Notes: a model not told the origin generated them from the letters alone. Positions 11,291 through 21,538 are shown, counted from the first letter of the stretch. The stretch: 64,000 bases of DNA from Sciurus carolinensis (GCF_902686445.1 NC_062215.1:31828750-31892749); one strand, 5' to 3'. Numbers and translations: made by a program.

Positions 11291-11368
11291 GAGACGGGAA
11301 TGTAGCTCAGCGGGGGAGCATAGGCTTACCATGTGTGAGGCCCTCGGATCAACCTCCAACACAAAAAA
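11291..11368 (+). mobile_element. ID SINE
   Basis: ggaatgtagctcagcgggg ... tccaacacaaaaaaa. Its tail runs into the purine microsatellite. Confidence 0.85.
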
Positions 11369-11526
11369 AAGAGAGAGAGAGAGAGAGAGAAGAAAGAAAG
11401 GAAGAGAGAGAGAGAGAAGGAAGGAAGAAAGAAAAAGAAAGAAAGGAAGGAAGGAAGGAAGGAAGGAAGGAAGGAAGGAAGGAAGAAAGAAAAAGAAAGG
11501 AAGGAAGAAAGAAAGAAAAAGAAAGA
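11369..11526 (+). repeat. Purine microsatellite, (GA)n, (GAAA)n, (GGAA)n
   Basis: About 158 bp of pure A/G derived from the preceding ID tail. The Arg/Lys/Glu and Ser/Phe/Leu frames across it are artefacts. Confidence 0.95.
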
Positions 11527-11568
11527 ACTTGTCAGTAGTAACAACCAGTGTCAGTATCCAGTGCATCA

Positions 11569-11662
11569 ACATCAGGCCTATTGATGATGGGTGAGGAACA
11601 GGAGGGAGCCTGGCTGGACACAGGGAGGGGAGCCGCAGTGGGCGTGGCCCTGTTGTTTCTGG
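11569..11662 (+). repeat. Copy 1 of a local ~90-bp duplication
   Basis: Matches 13,241-13,335 at roughly 80% by eye, including a shared 'aacaggagggagcctggctg' core and 'gcgtggccctgt' near the end. Confidence 0.7.
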
Positions 11663-11671
11663 AATATTCAC

Positions 11672-11772
11672 GTGGGCACAGGAGCACACACTTGTAGTCC
11701 CAACAACCCCAGAGACTGAGGCAGGAGGATCATATATTTGAGGCCGGTCTCAGCAACTTAGCCAAATAAAAT
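11672..11772 (+). mobile_element. B1 half of a B1-ID dimer
   Basis: gggcacaggagcacacac ... ctcagcaacttagc. The ID half is missing and the next ID follows at once. Confidence 0.75.
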
Positions 11773-11905
11773 TAAGGGGCTGTGGTTGTGGCTCAGTGGT
11801 AGAACGCTTGCCTCACCTGTGCAAGGCACTGGGTTCAAGCCTCAGCACCATATAAAAATAAATAAATAAAGATGTTGTGTCCACCTACAACTAAAAAATA
11901 TTTTT
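11773..11905 (+). mobile_element. Long-tail ID SINE
   Basis: ggggctgtggttgtggctc ... ataaataaataaagatg and the 'ccacctacaacta' end. Confidence 0.9.
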
Positions 11906-11931
11906 TTAAAAATAAATAAAATTGGGGGCTG

Positions 11932-12018
11932 GGGAGATAGCTCAGTTGGCAAAGTGCTTGCCTTGCAAGCACAAGGCCATGGGTTCAATTCCCAGCACCA
12001 CCAAAAAAAAAAAAAAAC
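11932..12018 (+). mobile_element. Simple ID SINE
   Basis: ggggagatagctcagttgg ... ttcccagcaccacc and an A run. Close to the consensus seen across the window. Confidence 0.93.
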
Positions 12019-12363
12019 TTCAAAAATAAATAAAATTTAAAAAGGAATACAATCATACAATGCCTCCAAAGCCAGTGTAATTAGTAAGATGCATGCAGAC
12101 ATTATTGGCCCATTCTATTAGAATCATAAATTATGAACCTTCTGCTGGTCAAATTATCCATGTATGTGTAGAGTTCAGGATGTTTCTGATTTCGTAAGTT
12201 TTTCAGAATAGGTACTTCCTTTCAGAGTGACAGGGTAGGTTGTAAAACATGGGAATAAAAATCTATATTCCCTTGGGGGAAAAGTCCTGTGTTTAATCAG
12301 TGATAGGTGTTTTGAAAATGGATTTAACATTATATTCCAGTGTGTTCTACCAGCTCTTTGTTG

Positions 12364-12365
<2 letters not shown>
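12019..12365. other. Unassigned AT-rich sequence
   Basis: No repeat or coding signal recognised. Confidence 0.45.
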
Positions 12366-12412
<47 letters not shown>

Positions 12413-12420
12413 TGTGTGTG
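12366..12420. repeat. (TG)n microsatellite
   Basis: About 27 TG units with one TC interruption. Confidence 0.95.
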
Positions 12421-13215
12421 TTAAAGCCACCCAGCTGCTGCCACAGCTCCTGGAAGGCTGTTTTTGTTCCTTGCTCACTTTCCCTTTAAGGGTTTGAGTG
12501 TTTCAGCGGGCAAAGTTCCAAGTGCCCTCTGGACTAATTGGCACAGGTGAGAATTTTCCAACTTGGAAGAGAAAGAACCTATTCACCGGGGAAGGCTCTT
12601 CAAGGTAATCGGCCCAAGAGGTTCTTGCCACTGCCTTTGGCAACCTTTGGGGACAAACCTCTCTCCCTGTTAGGAGGAGCTAGGAGCCCAGGCATGGGGG
12701 AAAACAGAACAGATTTGCTGAGACCTTTGAAACCAGTGACCTTCAGAGATGAACAAGTAGAGGAAAGGCCAGTGCAGTCAAAGGCAGCTGACCTTTTCCT
12801 CCCCAGCAAGGGGACTGCTTGGCCTTACTGGCTGTTCCCATTTCCCCCACTCTGTAAGGAGCTCGGGTTTGGGGGCTAGCTGAGGAACCCTGGCAGGGAA
12901 AGCAGTCTTGTGGGATTGAGCAAGCTTCCTGGTCTGGGGGAGGCTCCAAGAGGAGGCTGGGTGTCTAGGGCAGGGAGTATGTGTCTGGAGCGGGAGAGCA
13001 AGGAACAACAGGGAGAAGAGAGAAGGGCTCCCAGTCACCTCCTCCCACCCTGGCGTGGGGAAAAGGCCAAGGGAGGAGGGTGCCGAGCAACTGGACTGAG
13101 CGGGGAAGCATAAAACTGAAATTGTGTTTTCCAGCACATCCCCTCCCGGGGGCTATGCTCTGGAACCTTCCGTACAGTTCTGATGCTCACCGTGGCCTTG
13201 AACGTGGGGAGTGCA

Positions 13216-13231
13216 TTCCCCACGTGGGGAA
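13216..13231. promoter_or_regulatory. Perfect 16-bp palindrome with E-box core
   Basis: TTCCCCACGTGGGGAA is its own reverse complement. The centre is a CACGTG E-box. A related half (aacgtgggga) lies 15 bp upstream. Binding is not shown. Confidence 0.5.
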
Positions 13232-13240
13232 ACAGCAGAT

Positions 13241-13335
13241 GCTGAGTGGCCTGCTGATGGTGGGTGGGGAACAGGAGGGAGCCTGGCTGGGCAGGAAGGC
13301 GGGGAGCCCCAGCAGGCGTGGCCCTGTCATTTCCC
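13241..13335 (+). repeat. Copy 2 of a local ~90-bp duplication
   Basis: Same-orientation partner of 11,569-11,662, 1.67 kb downstream. Confidence 0.7.
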
Positions 13336-13614
13336 ACCCCAGTCCTGGAGAAAGGCAGAAGGGAGACAAGAGCCACAGGTGTCTTCAGTGGAGAAGCGGA
13401 GCTCAAAGCCAAGCTGAAAGGCAGCCCTTAAGAGGGCTCCCAGGCTGGGGGTGAAGGCAGGGCTGCCTGTCTCCAAAGCACGTGTCTTAATTATCTGGAC
13501 ATGCATGACCCTCCTCCTACCCCTGGTCAGGGCTCTAGAGCATCTGAAATTAGTGGCCAAGAGTGGCCCCTGTTTCTGGTAAGAGGAACTCAGCATGGGG
13601 CATAAATTCATGAG

Positions 13615-13755
13615 GTTTGGAGCAGATTCTCTGGGTTTGGATCCTAACTCTAGCTCTGTTTACTAGTGTCTGACCTTGGACAACCTGCTAAGATTCTCTA
13701 TACCTCAATCCATTCAACTGCAAAAGCAAGACAGTGATGGTACTTTCTTGGAAGG
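13615..13755 (+). mobile_element. MIR relic
   Basis: Pattern 'tttggatcctaactctagctctg ... gaccttggacaa ... cctcaatc' of the MIR core. Ancient tRNA-derived SINE. Confidence 0.7.
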
Positions 13756-13944
13756 TAACTGGGGGTTGGCGAAAGCCCAGGGGGCCTCCCCTTGGTGTCT
13801 TTCTGCATGGTTTGGCCAAACCACAACTAGAGCCGCATGGTGTCAGCTCAGCAAAGGGAGTTGTTTTGAGAATCGCTGGGAAACCTAGATTGGCCAAAAT
13901 GGAACAAGTTATGTCAAAGCCATTTGTTCGTGCGTGGGTTTCTT

Positions 13945-14128
13945 TGTTCATTTGTGTGATACTGGGGATTGAACCCACGAGCACCCTAGCGCTAAGCTAC
14001 AACCACAGTCCTTTTTATTTTTTGAGACAGGATCTTACTAAGTTGCTGAGGCTGGCCTCAAACTGTGATCCTCTTGCCTCTGCCTCCAGAGTCACTGGGC
14101 TTACAGGTCTATGCCACTGTACCCAGCT
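13945..14128 (-). mobile_element. B1-ID dimer SINE
   Basis: gatactggggattgaaccc to gccactgtacccagc. Confidence 0.9.
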
Positions 14129-14464
14129 TAAGTCAAACTCATTTGCGATGAATCAAACAGTATGCTTTTTCCTCCATTTGGGGCAGGTCTCCATATGAGC
14201 AGTCCCTCTCCCCAAGACATTCCTAAAGGCTTTTGTCACTGAAGACTGCCATTTGTAATGTTCACTCCTCCTGAGAGGCCACGCCCCATCCTGGACCCTC
14301 CAGGAGCCACCCCCACCCCCCTTAAGATCTCATTCCTCTCAACCATAGGACAGGTAAGAACCATAGTGACTAGAAGGGGGCGCTACAGAAGACCCTGCAG
14401 GTAAGGGTTCATGCCATCTCCCCAGGGAAGTCCCAGAAGTGGGAGGACAGCAGGGCTCACTGCA
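14129..14464. other. Unassigned sequence
   Basis: Moderately GC-rich. Nothing recognised. Confidence 0.4.
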
Positions 14465-14690
14465 GTAATAGGAATAATAGCCATCCTGCTGGAGGGGGTC
14501 CTGTTCTAAGTGCTTTATAACTTAATTCAATTAATCATCAACCTGAGCTGGGACTGTTTATTCTACTCATTTTACATGCGAGGAACTTAAAGCGATGCAA
14601 GTTAAAATACCTTTCCTAAGATGACACAGTTCAAAAGTGGCAGTTGAGAGAACTGAACCCAGTCTGTGCTCAGGGCCCACACTCTTAACC
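14465..14690 (+). mobile_element. MIR relic
   Basis: 'ctaagtgctttataac ... cattttacatgcgaggaac ... acacagttcaaaagtgg' follows MIR in order. Confidence 0.75.
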
Positions 14691-14775
14691 AGAAAATACT
14701 GCACAGAACCATATACGTGAGATCACATTCAAAAATATAAAGTGCTCCAGAAATAGAGATTGGAGTATATGTTCT

Positions 14776-15122
14776 TGGTATGGTTTGAGTGTGTCCCCAA
14801 AAGTCCATGTGTTGGAATCTTAATTCCTCTATGTGACAGTGTTAGGAGATGAGGACCAGGGGGAGCTGTTTGTTTCATGGGGGGTAGAACCCATGAATGG
14901 ATCAATGTCATTCTATTGAGAGTGAGTTCTTGCCCTTGCCCTTGACCTTCCAATTTCCCATGTGGGTTGAAGCAGTATATGGCCCTAAGCAGAAACTGAA
15001 CAGATGCCAGTTCCACACTCTTGGGCTTCCCAGCAACTAGAACTGTGAGCCAGAATAAACCTCTTTTATTTATTAATTACAGAGTCTCTAGTAATCTGTT
15101 ATAGCAATAGAAAATGGACTAA
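14776..15122 (+). mobile_element. MaLR LTR (MST/MLT-like)
   Basis: Begins TGGTATGGTTTGAGTGTGTC, contains 'gagccagaataaacctcttt' with an AATAAA at about 15,054, and ends atggactaa, the hallmark of THE1/MST/MLT LTRs. Confidence 0.85.
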
Positions 15123-15662
15123 GAGTCTTATTAATAATGGATAGCAGCATTATATTTTAACAGATATTATGATTTTTTGAGACATTTAACTCATTGTGTG
15201 TGAAAAATTTCTCCTTGAATAGCTCAGAGTCATCACAAACTCAATATTTCTTAAAAGAGAAGCTTAATTATTTTTCCTATCATGTCCTCCAATCCCTTCT
15301 TTTTCTTTTGATCTATACTGTAGCAAATGGCTCTACCTCTTATCTTCCCCCCACCCACCACCCAGACATTCTCTACTTGAAGGCTGCAAGGACCTTTCTG
15401 AAACAATGTTGGCTTGGATGTGGGGAATGAGAGAGAGGGAGGAACCATGGGTGGCTTTCCATTTTCTGGCTTGAAATTAGCGATCATGGTAGGGCAGATT
15501 GTGGAAGGAACAGGTTTGGACCTGTTAACTTGCAGATGTCTGGGTTTATTAAAAGGGTGACATTCAGCAGTGGCTCAGCCCTCTGATGTGATTGAGTCCA
15601 ATGCAAACAAGAGAAACAACCACGAAATTGCTTTGGCATTAGTCCAATTAGTCCAACCATAC
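15123..15662. other. Unassigned sequence
   Basis: Two overlapping 78-codon frames (15,194-15,430 plus; 15,251-15,487 minus) have no recognisable product. Confidence 0.4.
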
Positions 15663-15722
15663 TTTTTTTTTTTTCCTTTGTACTGGGGGGCACTCTGAGT
15701 CATATCCCCAGCCCCCCCCCCC

Positions 15723-15958
15723 TTTTTAAATATTTTTTGTTGTAGATACCTTTATTTTATTTATTTTTTTATTTTTATTTTTTATTTTTTGCAGTGCTGG
15801 GGATCGAACCCAGGGCCTTGTGCTTGCAAGGCAAACACTCTACCAACTGAGCTATCTCCCCAGCCCTTTATTTATTTTTAATGTGGTGATGAGGATCAAA
15901 CTCAGTGCCTCATGCATGCTAGGCAAGCACTGTACCACTGAGCCACAATTCCAGCCCC
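15723..15958 (-). mobile_element. Long-tail ID SINE, split
   Basis: The tail end (gttgtagatacc, 15,723-15,748) and the head (aatgtggtgatgaggatc ... ccagccccc, 15,867-15,958) are separated by another ID. Confidence 0.75.
15749..15866 (-). mobile_element. Simple ID SINE, innermost insertion
   Basis: Long T/A-rich run, then gcagtgctggggatcgaac to ctatctccccagccc. Least diverged of the three nested copies. Confidence 0.88.
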
Positions 15959-16089
15959 CCAGCCCTTTTTATTTTAAGACAGTGTCTCACTAAGTTACTG
16001 AGGTTGACCTCAAACTTACAATCCTCCTGCCTCAGCCTCCCAGGTCACCGGGATTACAGATGTGTGCCGTGACACCTGACTCGGCCATA

Positions 16090-16222
16090 CTTATTTTTTT
16101 AATATTTTTTAGTAGTCAATGAATCTTTATTTTTATTTATTTATATGTGGTGCTGGGGATGGAACCCAGTGCCTCACACATGCTAGGCAAGTGCTCTACC
16201 ACTGAGTCACAACCCCAGCCCC
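16090..16222 (-). mobile_element. Long-tail ID SINE
   Basis: Flanked by similar 'ccatRcttatt' sequences at about 16,084 and 16,226. Confidence 0.88.
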
Positions 16223-16499
16223 GACCATGCTTATTTTAACAGCTTTATAAAGCTTGAGTTTCTTATTGATGGAACTATTAAGGACATAAGGAGTCATATA
16301 ATTTTGGGTTGTACTTTATTTCATGGGTAAACATATGCTGTGGTTGTATTTGGGGTTTCATGAAGGTTGTGGGACTAAGCCTCATGAATGTCAAAAGTCT
16401 ACTATAAATATAGCAGACAAGGTATTGAACTTATTTCCAATAAAACCTTAGGCAGAATATGAAGGAGCTAGTGGGTGTGTAGTCTGTGGATAGACAATG

Positions 16500-16675
16500 G
16501 CCATCCTTTTCCTAGCACTTACTACGTGCTGGGCATTGTGTTAAATATCCCAGTTCAGTCCCCACATTATTTGTTATCCAGTTTACATGTGAGAAAAACA
16601 AGGTTCAGAGAAGTTAAGTAACTTCCTTAGGGTCACAGAGCCAGCAAGGGGCGGAGTCTATATTTGGACCCTGGT
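16500..16675 (+). mobile_element. MIR relic
   Basis: 'gcacttactacgtgctgggc ... ggttcagagaagttaag ... gtcacagagccagcaa' in MIR order. Confidence 0.85.
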
Positions 16676-17127
16676 CTGGGTTGATTGGAAAGCTTAGGTT
16701 TCTCTGCAGACTATGTTGTCTTTGGTTGCAGAATAGATTCTCTGAGAAACAGGGGCTGACATGAAGTGGAAATGGGAAAGGCTTATTGGAGAGCAAACCC
16801 CTGGAAGGGGAAGACCCCATTAAAGACTTGTTAAAGTTGTTGCCAGCCCAATGGGGAGCTCTGAGGCAAAGGCTGCCTGCCCATTAGAAGGTTCGACTTG
16901 GGCAGAGATGGTGAGACCTGTGTCATCACCTTGCTTGGCACTTGGCTTGGCCCCATGAGAAGCATGGACCCAGCTCACAAGTCAGGTTGGACCCTCAAGG
17001 CTGTCTGTCTGCTGAACCCCCTGCAGCTGGGCAGTGAGTCCATCCTTAAGCAGAGAACTGACCAGTGCATCTCCCCATCTGCTTCTGGCTTCACACATTG
17101 CCAGACACTTCTCACCCAAGTAAAAGC
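16676..17127. other. Unassigned sequence
   Basis: Nothing recognised. The frame at 16,898-17,155 is not supported. Confidence 0.4.
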
Positions 17128-17465
17128 AGTGTATTGGCTATTTATTGCAGTGTAACAAGTTGTCCCACAATGTAGTAGCTTAAAGCAACAAAGCCTCTGT
17201 TACCTTACGTTTTTCATGATCCTGGAATCTAGGCGTGGCTTTGTGCCACCTCTGGCTAAAGATCCTACGTGAGACTGCAGGCAAGCTGTGAGCTAGGGCT
17301 TCAGTCTCATCTGAAGGCTCAGTGGGAAGGAAAATCTTGCTGCTGTGGCTGTGAGCAGGTGGCGGTTCCTCATCACATGGGCCTCGCCACAGGCTGCTCA
17401 TGATATGGCAGCAGCTCCCTCCAGGGTAAGCAATGTGAGACAGAAAGAAGACCAAAGATAACTCA

Positions 17466-17643
17466 GGGGTGCTTAACCACTGAACCACATCTCCAGCCCT
17501 ATTTTGTATTTTATTTAGAGACAGGGTCTCACTGAGTTGCTTAGGGCCTCACTAAGTTGCGGAGGCTGGCTTTGAACTCACAATCCTCCTTCCTTGGTCT
17601 CCCTAACCACTGGGATTACAGGATATGCCACCACTTCCGGCTA
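17466..17643 (-). mobile_element. B1-ID dimer SINE, truncated at the ID end
   Basis: Starts inside the ID half (gggtgcttaaccactgaacc), ends ccaccacttccgg. Confidence 0.85.
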
Positions 17644-17669
17644 ATATAGGTCATATATAAGACATTCTA

Positions 17670-18115
17670 TGCTGTGGTCCAAACGAGTCCCCTGGATTCC
17701 TTTGTTGGAGATTTGAGCTGCATTGGGAGGCAGCATTTGGGGAGCTTTGGTCATGAGGGTTCTGCTCTCATGAGTAGGTGAATATTTCTATTTAAGGGCT
17801 TGTAGGAGTGCGTTCTTCCTCCCCTTCTCTTTTGCCATGTGAGGACTCAGCCCAAAAGCCCTTGTCAGCTGCTGGCATGTTGATCTCGGACTTCCTGGCC
17901 GCCAGAACTGAATCCATTTCTGTTTTTGTTGTTGTTGTATTTTATTTTATTCTTTTATTTTATTCTTTTATTTAGATGTGGTGCTGAGAATCAAACCCAG
18001 TGCCTCACACATGCTAGGCAAGCGCTCTACCACTGAGCCACAACTCCAGCCTCTCCATTTCTGTCCTTTTTAATCTCCCCAATCTCAGGCGTTCTGTGAT
18101 AGCCACACAGAACAC
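17670..18115 (+). mobile_element. MaLR LTR (MST/MLT-like), split by an ID
   Basis: 'tgctgtggtccaaacgagtc' start, 'ggaggcagcatttggggag', 'tgccatgtgaggactcag', later 'ccccaatctcaggcgttc'. Inserted within the older antisense MLT1. Confidence 0.65.
17924..18053 (-). mobile_element. Long-tail ID SINE with target-site duplication
   Basis: Perfect 11-bp repeats tccatttctgt at 17,913-17,923 and 18,054-18,064 bound it. Confidence 0.93.
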
Positions 18116-18385
18116 GAAGCCATCCTATAACTTCTGGTCTGTTCCATTTGTTAGAAGTGGGTCGATATATTCAATGCACACTCAAGGGAGGTTCAAGTTC
18201 AAGAATACCAGGAGGTGGGGAACATTGGCAGGCCTAAGAGGGTGAGGCATGTATTCAAATAAACAGCACTGGCGACCATGGTAAGACTGGCTCCCAGGAG
18301 TCAGGTGTGGCCTTAGGTCTCACTTCATCCACCCCGACTCCTTTATGTGCTTGGGATTCATCACGCCTCTGGCACCATGAGCTTC

Positions 18386-19123
18386 TGTAATAAGACAAGG
18401 AAATAATAGGAACTGCTATCGTCGTGTGTTGTACAGTGATAATAAGCTGTATTTGGCCTTTACCTGGACTTGTAAAACTAAAATCATAAAATGCAGCAGG
18501 CGCCTGTGACAATCTTGCTGTGTGGCCGGATGACACTCCTGAACACTTTATCTATGATTTGAGTGGGGGCTCCTAGTCTAGTCTGGTCTTTATCAATGAA
18601 GACCAGAGCTTGACTGGGCTGAAAATCACTACTTACCCCCTGGACTTTTGGAGCAAACTGTCAGCAGCACTGTGACCAGAGGACTCCATGTCGCTCTGTC
18701 TCTTGACTGCCCCGGCGGCCGTCCACACTATCACTGATTGCCGATCGACCGTTGTCACCGAGCCCAGACGACTAACCACCGCTCCAGCAACAATGACTGC
18801 CATCTCAAACATCCAGCCTCCGACTCATCGGATATCTGAGGGCATCCGGGGACATCCAAGGAGCAGAGGGAGGCTATGGTCGAGAAGAATCCCTTCGGTC
18901 TTATTGACTGACTTCTTGGCTAAGAGACGTTGCATTGAGTAAGTCCGAGGGGATTGGACTCTAGGTGAATAAGAGGGTGAATCTTCAATGTATTTGTTAC
19001 TTACTATTATTAGGAATATGAAATTGACTTGCTATTATTGGGAATGGTAAGTCGAGTGTGTACTGCATGAATAAAATCCACTTGTTGGAACCAAACTCGA
19101 TTCCTCTCTTACTGCTCGCAACA
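18386..19123 (+). mobile_element. Solo LTR of an endogenous retrovirus, CpG-rich
   Basis: 738 bp beginning TGTAATAAG and ending CTCGCAACA (TG...CA ends), bounded by identical GCTTC at 18,381-18,385 and 19,124-19,128, consistent with a 5-bp retroviral target duplication. AATAAA at 19,070-19,075 lies about 50 bp from the 3' end, followed by a T/C-rich stretch. The centre (18,700-18,960) holds many CpGs, which is unexpected in an old repeat. A 29-bp spaced repeat (ctattattaggaat / ctattattgggaat) lies near 19,010-19,046. No internal retroviral sequence adjoins it. The 84-codon frame 18,688-18,942 inside it is not recognisable. Confidence 0.65.
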
Positions 19124-19128
19124 GCTTC

Positions 19129-19824
19129 TGAGAACAGAATGACAAATGAGGCACACTTCCTATTCTTGAGGAGCTGGTGTTCAGTGGCATAATCTGTTCC
19201 CATTGCACAAAGGAGGAAAGGAAAGGTCATGCAGTACATGGCTGAGCTAAGAGGCTGAAAGCTGGCCAGTGTGACTTCAAGGCCAGTCATTTTTGCAAAG
19301 ACAGCATCTCCCTGAATCGATAAGTCCGAAAACATCACGAGGCACCTTTGACGCCTTGTCTAAAAACAGTTTGGAGAAAGAAAGAAATCACAAGGAATAT
19401 GTAGTCAACAGTTCTACCTATGCGAAGTTCAGAAACAGGTGCTGGTTTGGTGGGGCACATGCGGCAGTAACAGCGAAGAAGAAAGCAAGAAAGTGATTTC
19501 CCTGTGTTAGGACAGTGGCCTCCTTGGAGGGAAGCGGGCACTCGGGTTTCTGGGGAGCTGAATACTGTTCTAGACCTGGTGGTGAATATATGGATGTTTA
19601 ATTTATAGTAACACTTTAAACCACATACACGTCTTATTTATTATTCTGTGTATGGCATATCTCACAACAAATAAAATCACAACCAGAACTATTATGTTGT
19701 GTGGGAAACTATTTGCCAGGTGCAGGTGCCTGTGATGTCAGGTAAAGGGTGTTTGCAAAGACACACAGGTAGAAAGTCTTCAAGGTCTGGGCAGTTTCCT
19801 ACTCAGGTGGAGTCATGCCTGGCT
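19129..19824. other. Unassigned sequence
   Basis: Right flank of the solo LTR. No repeat family or protein recognised. Confidence 0.4.
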
Positions 19825-19854
19825 GTTCTTTCTTTCTTTTCTTTTCTTTTCTTT

Positions 19855-19905
<51 letters not shown>

Positions 19906-19916
19906 CTTTCTTTCTT

Positions 19917-19951
<35 letters not shown>

Positions 19952-20033
19952 TTCTTTCCTTTCCTTCCTTCCTTCCTTCTTTCCTTCTTTCTCTCTTTCT
20001 CTCTCTCTCTCTTTATCTCTTTCTTTCTTTCTT

Positions 20034-20068
<35 letters not shown>

Positions 20069-20261
20069 CCTTTCTTTCCTTTCTTTCCTTCCTTCCTTCT
20101 TTCCTTCTTTCTCTCTTTCTCTCTCTGTTTCTCTTTCTTTCTTTCTTTCTTTCTTTCTCTTTCTTTCTTTCTTTCTTTCTCTCTTTCTTTCTTTCTTTCT
20201 CTCTCTCTTTCTTTCTCTCTCTTTCTCTCTTTCTTTCTCTCTCTCTTTCTTTCTTTTTTTT

Positions 20262-20328
<67 letters not shown>
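19825..20328. repeat. Pyrimidine tract, (CTTT)n/(CT)n/(CCTT)n
   Basis: About 500 bp of almost pure C/T. A block around 19,967-20,030 reappears at 20,087-20,150 with a 120-bp period. It occupies the tail position of the inverted dimer at 20,329. The long Ser/Phe/Leu and Arg/Lys/Glu frames across it are not genes. Confidence 0.95.
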
Positions 20329-20332
<4 letters not shown>

Positions 20333-20523
20333 CCAGGGATTGAACTCAGGAGCACTCAACCACTGAGCTACATCCCCAGCCCTTTTCTGTATTTTATTTA
20401 GCAATAGAGTCTCACCGAGTTGCTTAGGGCCTTGATAAGTTGCTGAGGCTGGCTTTGAACTTATGATCCTCCTGCCTCAGCCTTCTGAGCTCCTGGGAAT
20501 ACAGACATGTGTCACCGTGCCGA
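20329..20523 (-). mobile_element. B1-ID dimer SINE
   Basis: gtaccagggattgaactc to caccgtgccga. 'cctggct' at 19,818 and 20,524 flanks the tract plus the SINE, so the tract belongs to the insertion. Confidence 0.88.
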
Positions 20524-20530
20524 CCTGGCT

Positions 20531-21176
20531 TTCAGTCCTCAATGTGTATTGTGCCCCAAGTAAATGGAGGAGGACAGAGCTTGCTAGATTACCTTGCCAT
20601 TTGATACAACTTGTCTGAGCAAGTTGGGTTTTTCCTGTTGCCGAAGGGCTGCTGAAGAATGAAACTTGATTCACATTGTAACAACAGCCGCTCAGAGCTC
20701 CACAAAGCCAGAGCAGCCTTGTACAGAAGGTGAGGGACGCTCACTCCCGGGATACCTCCCATTAACAAAGTCTTAATGGATTCCCTTTCAGAACCTGTCA
20801 AAAAAGCAGAGAGGAATTTTAGGGTGGGCTTTCTTTGCTTCTGTGAAGCCTCCCCTGGAAATACATGAGGGGGATTCAGAATTGGATTCCATCTATGGAT
20901 GGCATGGGAGTGACAGGAAAAGGCTTCCTGAACTCTTTGGGAGATTCTGATCTGGTTCTATCCAGTGCTGCTCTGCTTTGCTTTCTGAATTACCAGTTCT
21001 CTAGATGCCCCAGGCCCATGACCATGTTCTGATCTGCACTTGGTGGGGTGGTTACCTGGGCGACAGGCAGGGTCGCATGGGGTTGAGGTGTGTTTTAGGG
21101 CTCAGAGAAAGTGTCCTTCTACTCTCAGTGGAGATGGGGTGGGACAGGCAAAACTGCTAGATAAAGGACCCCCATT
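20531..21176. other. Unassigned sequence
   Basis: Mixed composition without recognisable repeat or exon. Confidence 0.4.
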
Positions 21177-21195
21177 AATTAATTAATTAATTAAT
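21177..21195. repeat. (TTAA)n-type microsatellite
   Basis: Alternating ttaattaa units beside an ID tail. Confidence 0.8.
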
Positions 21196-21204
21196 CGATC
21201 AATC

Positions 21205-21287
21205 ATTTTTGTAGTACTGGGGATTGAACCCAGAGGCATTCTACCGCTGGGCTATATACCCAGCCCTTTTTATTTTTTATTTTGAGA
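21205..21287 (-). mobile_element. ID half of a B1-ID dimer
   Basis: tagtactggggattgaac to tatatacccagccc and an inverted linker. The B1 part is absent. Confidence 0.8.
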
Positions 21288-21377
21288 TATAACCCCACAG
21301 GTATAGTCAACAAAAGAAAAAAATAAACAAGTTGGACTTCAAGAAAATTAAAAAGTTAGCATTAAGAGATATTCACT

Positions 21378-21525
21378 GGGCTGTGGTTGGAGCTCAGTGG
21401 TAGAGCACTTGCCTAGCACGTGTGAGGTACTGGGTTTGATCCTCAGCACCACATAAAAATAAATAAACAAAAAATAAAGATATTGTATCCATCTACAACT
21501 AAATTTTTGTTGTTGTTGTTTTTAA
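21378..21525 (+). mobile_element. Long-tail ID SINE with target-site duplication
   Basis: agagatattcact (21,365-21,377) and agagagattcact (21,526-21,538) flank it. Inserted in L1. Confidence 0.92.
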
Positions 21526-21538
21526 AGAGAGATTCACT

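Larger units (their letters stand above)
12421..13614. other. Repeat-free GC-rich block
   Basis: About 1.2 kb without recognisable transposons, unusual for this half of the window. Several overlapping frames of 60-157 codons occur on both strands, as expected from GC-rich DNA, and none resembles a protein. It holds a 16-bp palindrome and one copy of the local duplication. A regulatory element is possible. Confidence 0.45.
15663..16083 (-). mobile_element. B1-ID dimer SINE, split by nested insertions
   Basis: ID part at 15,663-15,722 and B1 part at 15,959-16,083 belong together. The pieces between them are younger. 'ccatactt' flanks both outer ends. Confidence 0.8.
17128..18240 (-). mobile_element. 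MLT1-like MaLR LTR relic, antisense, split
   Basis: Recognisable parts at 17,128-17,459 ('tattggctatttattgcagtg', 'ggcttcagtctcatctgaag') and 18,118-18,240 ('cacactcaagggagg', 'aataccaggaggtgggga'). A B1-ID dimer and a second LTR lie between them. Same family as 8,929-9,440. Confidence 0.6.

Noticed and set aside
19799..20404. Long frames of 180-214 codons on both strands
   Set aside because: They are translations of the pyrimidine microsatellite (only Ser/Phe/Leu or Arg/Lys/Glu).
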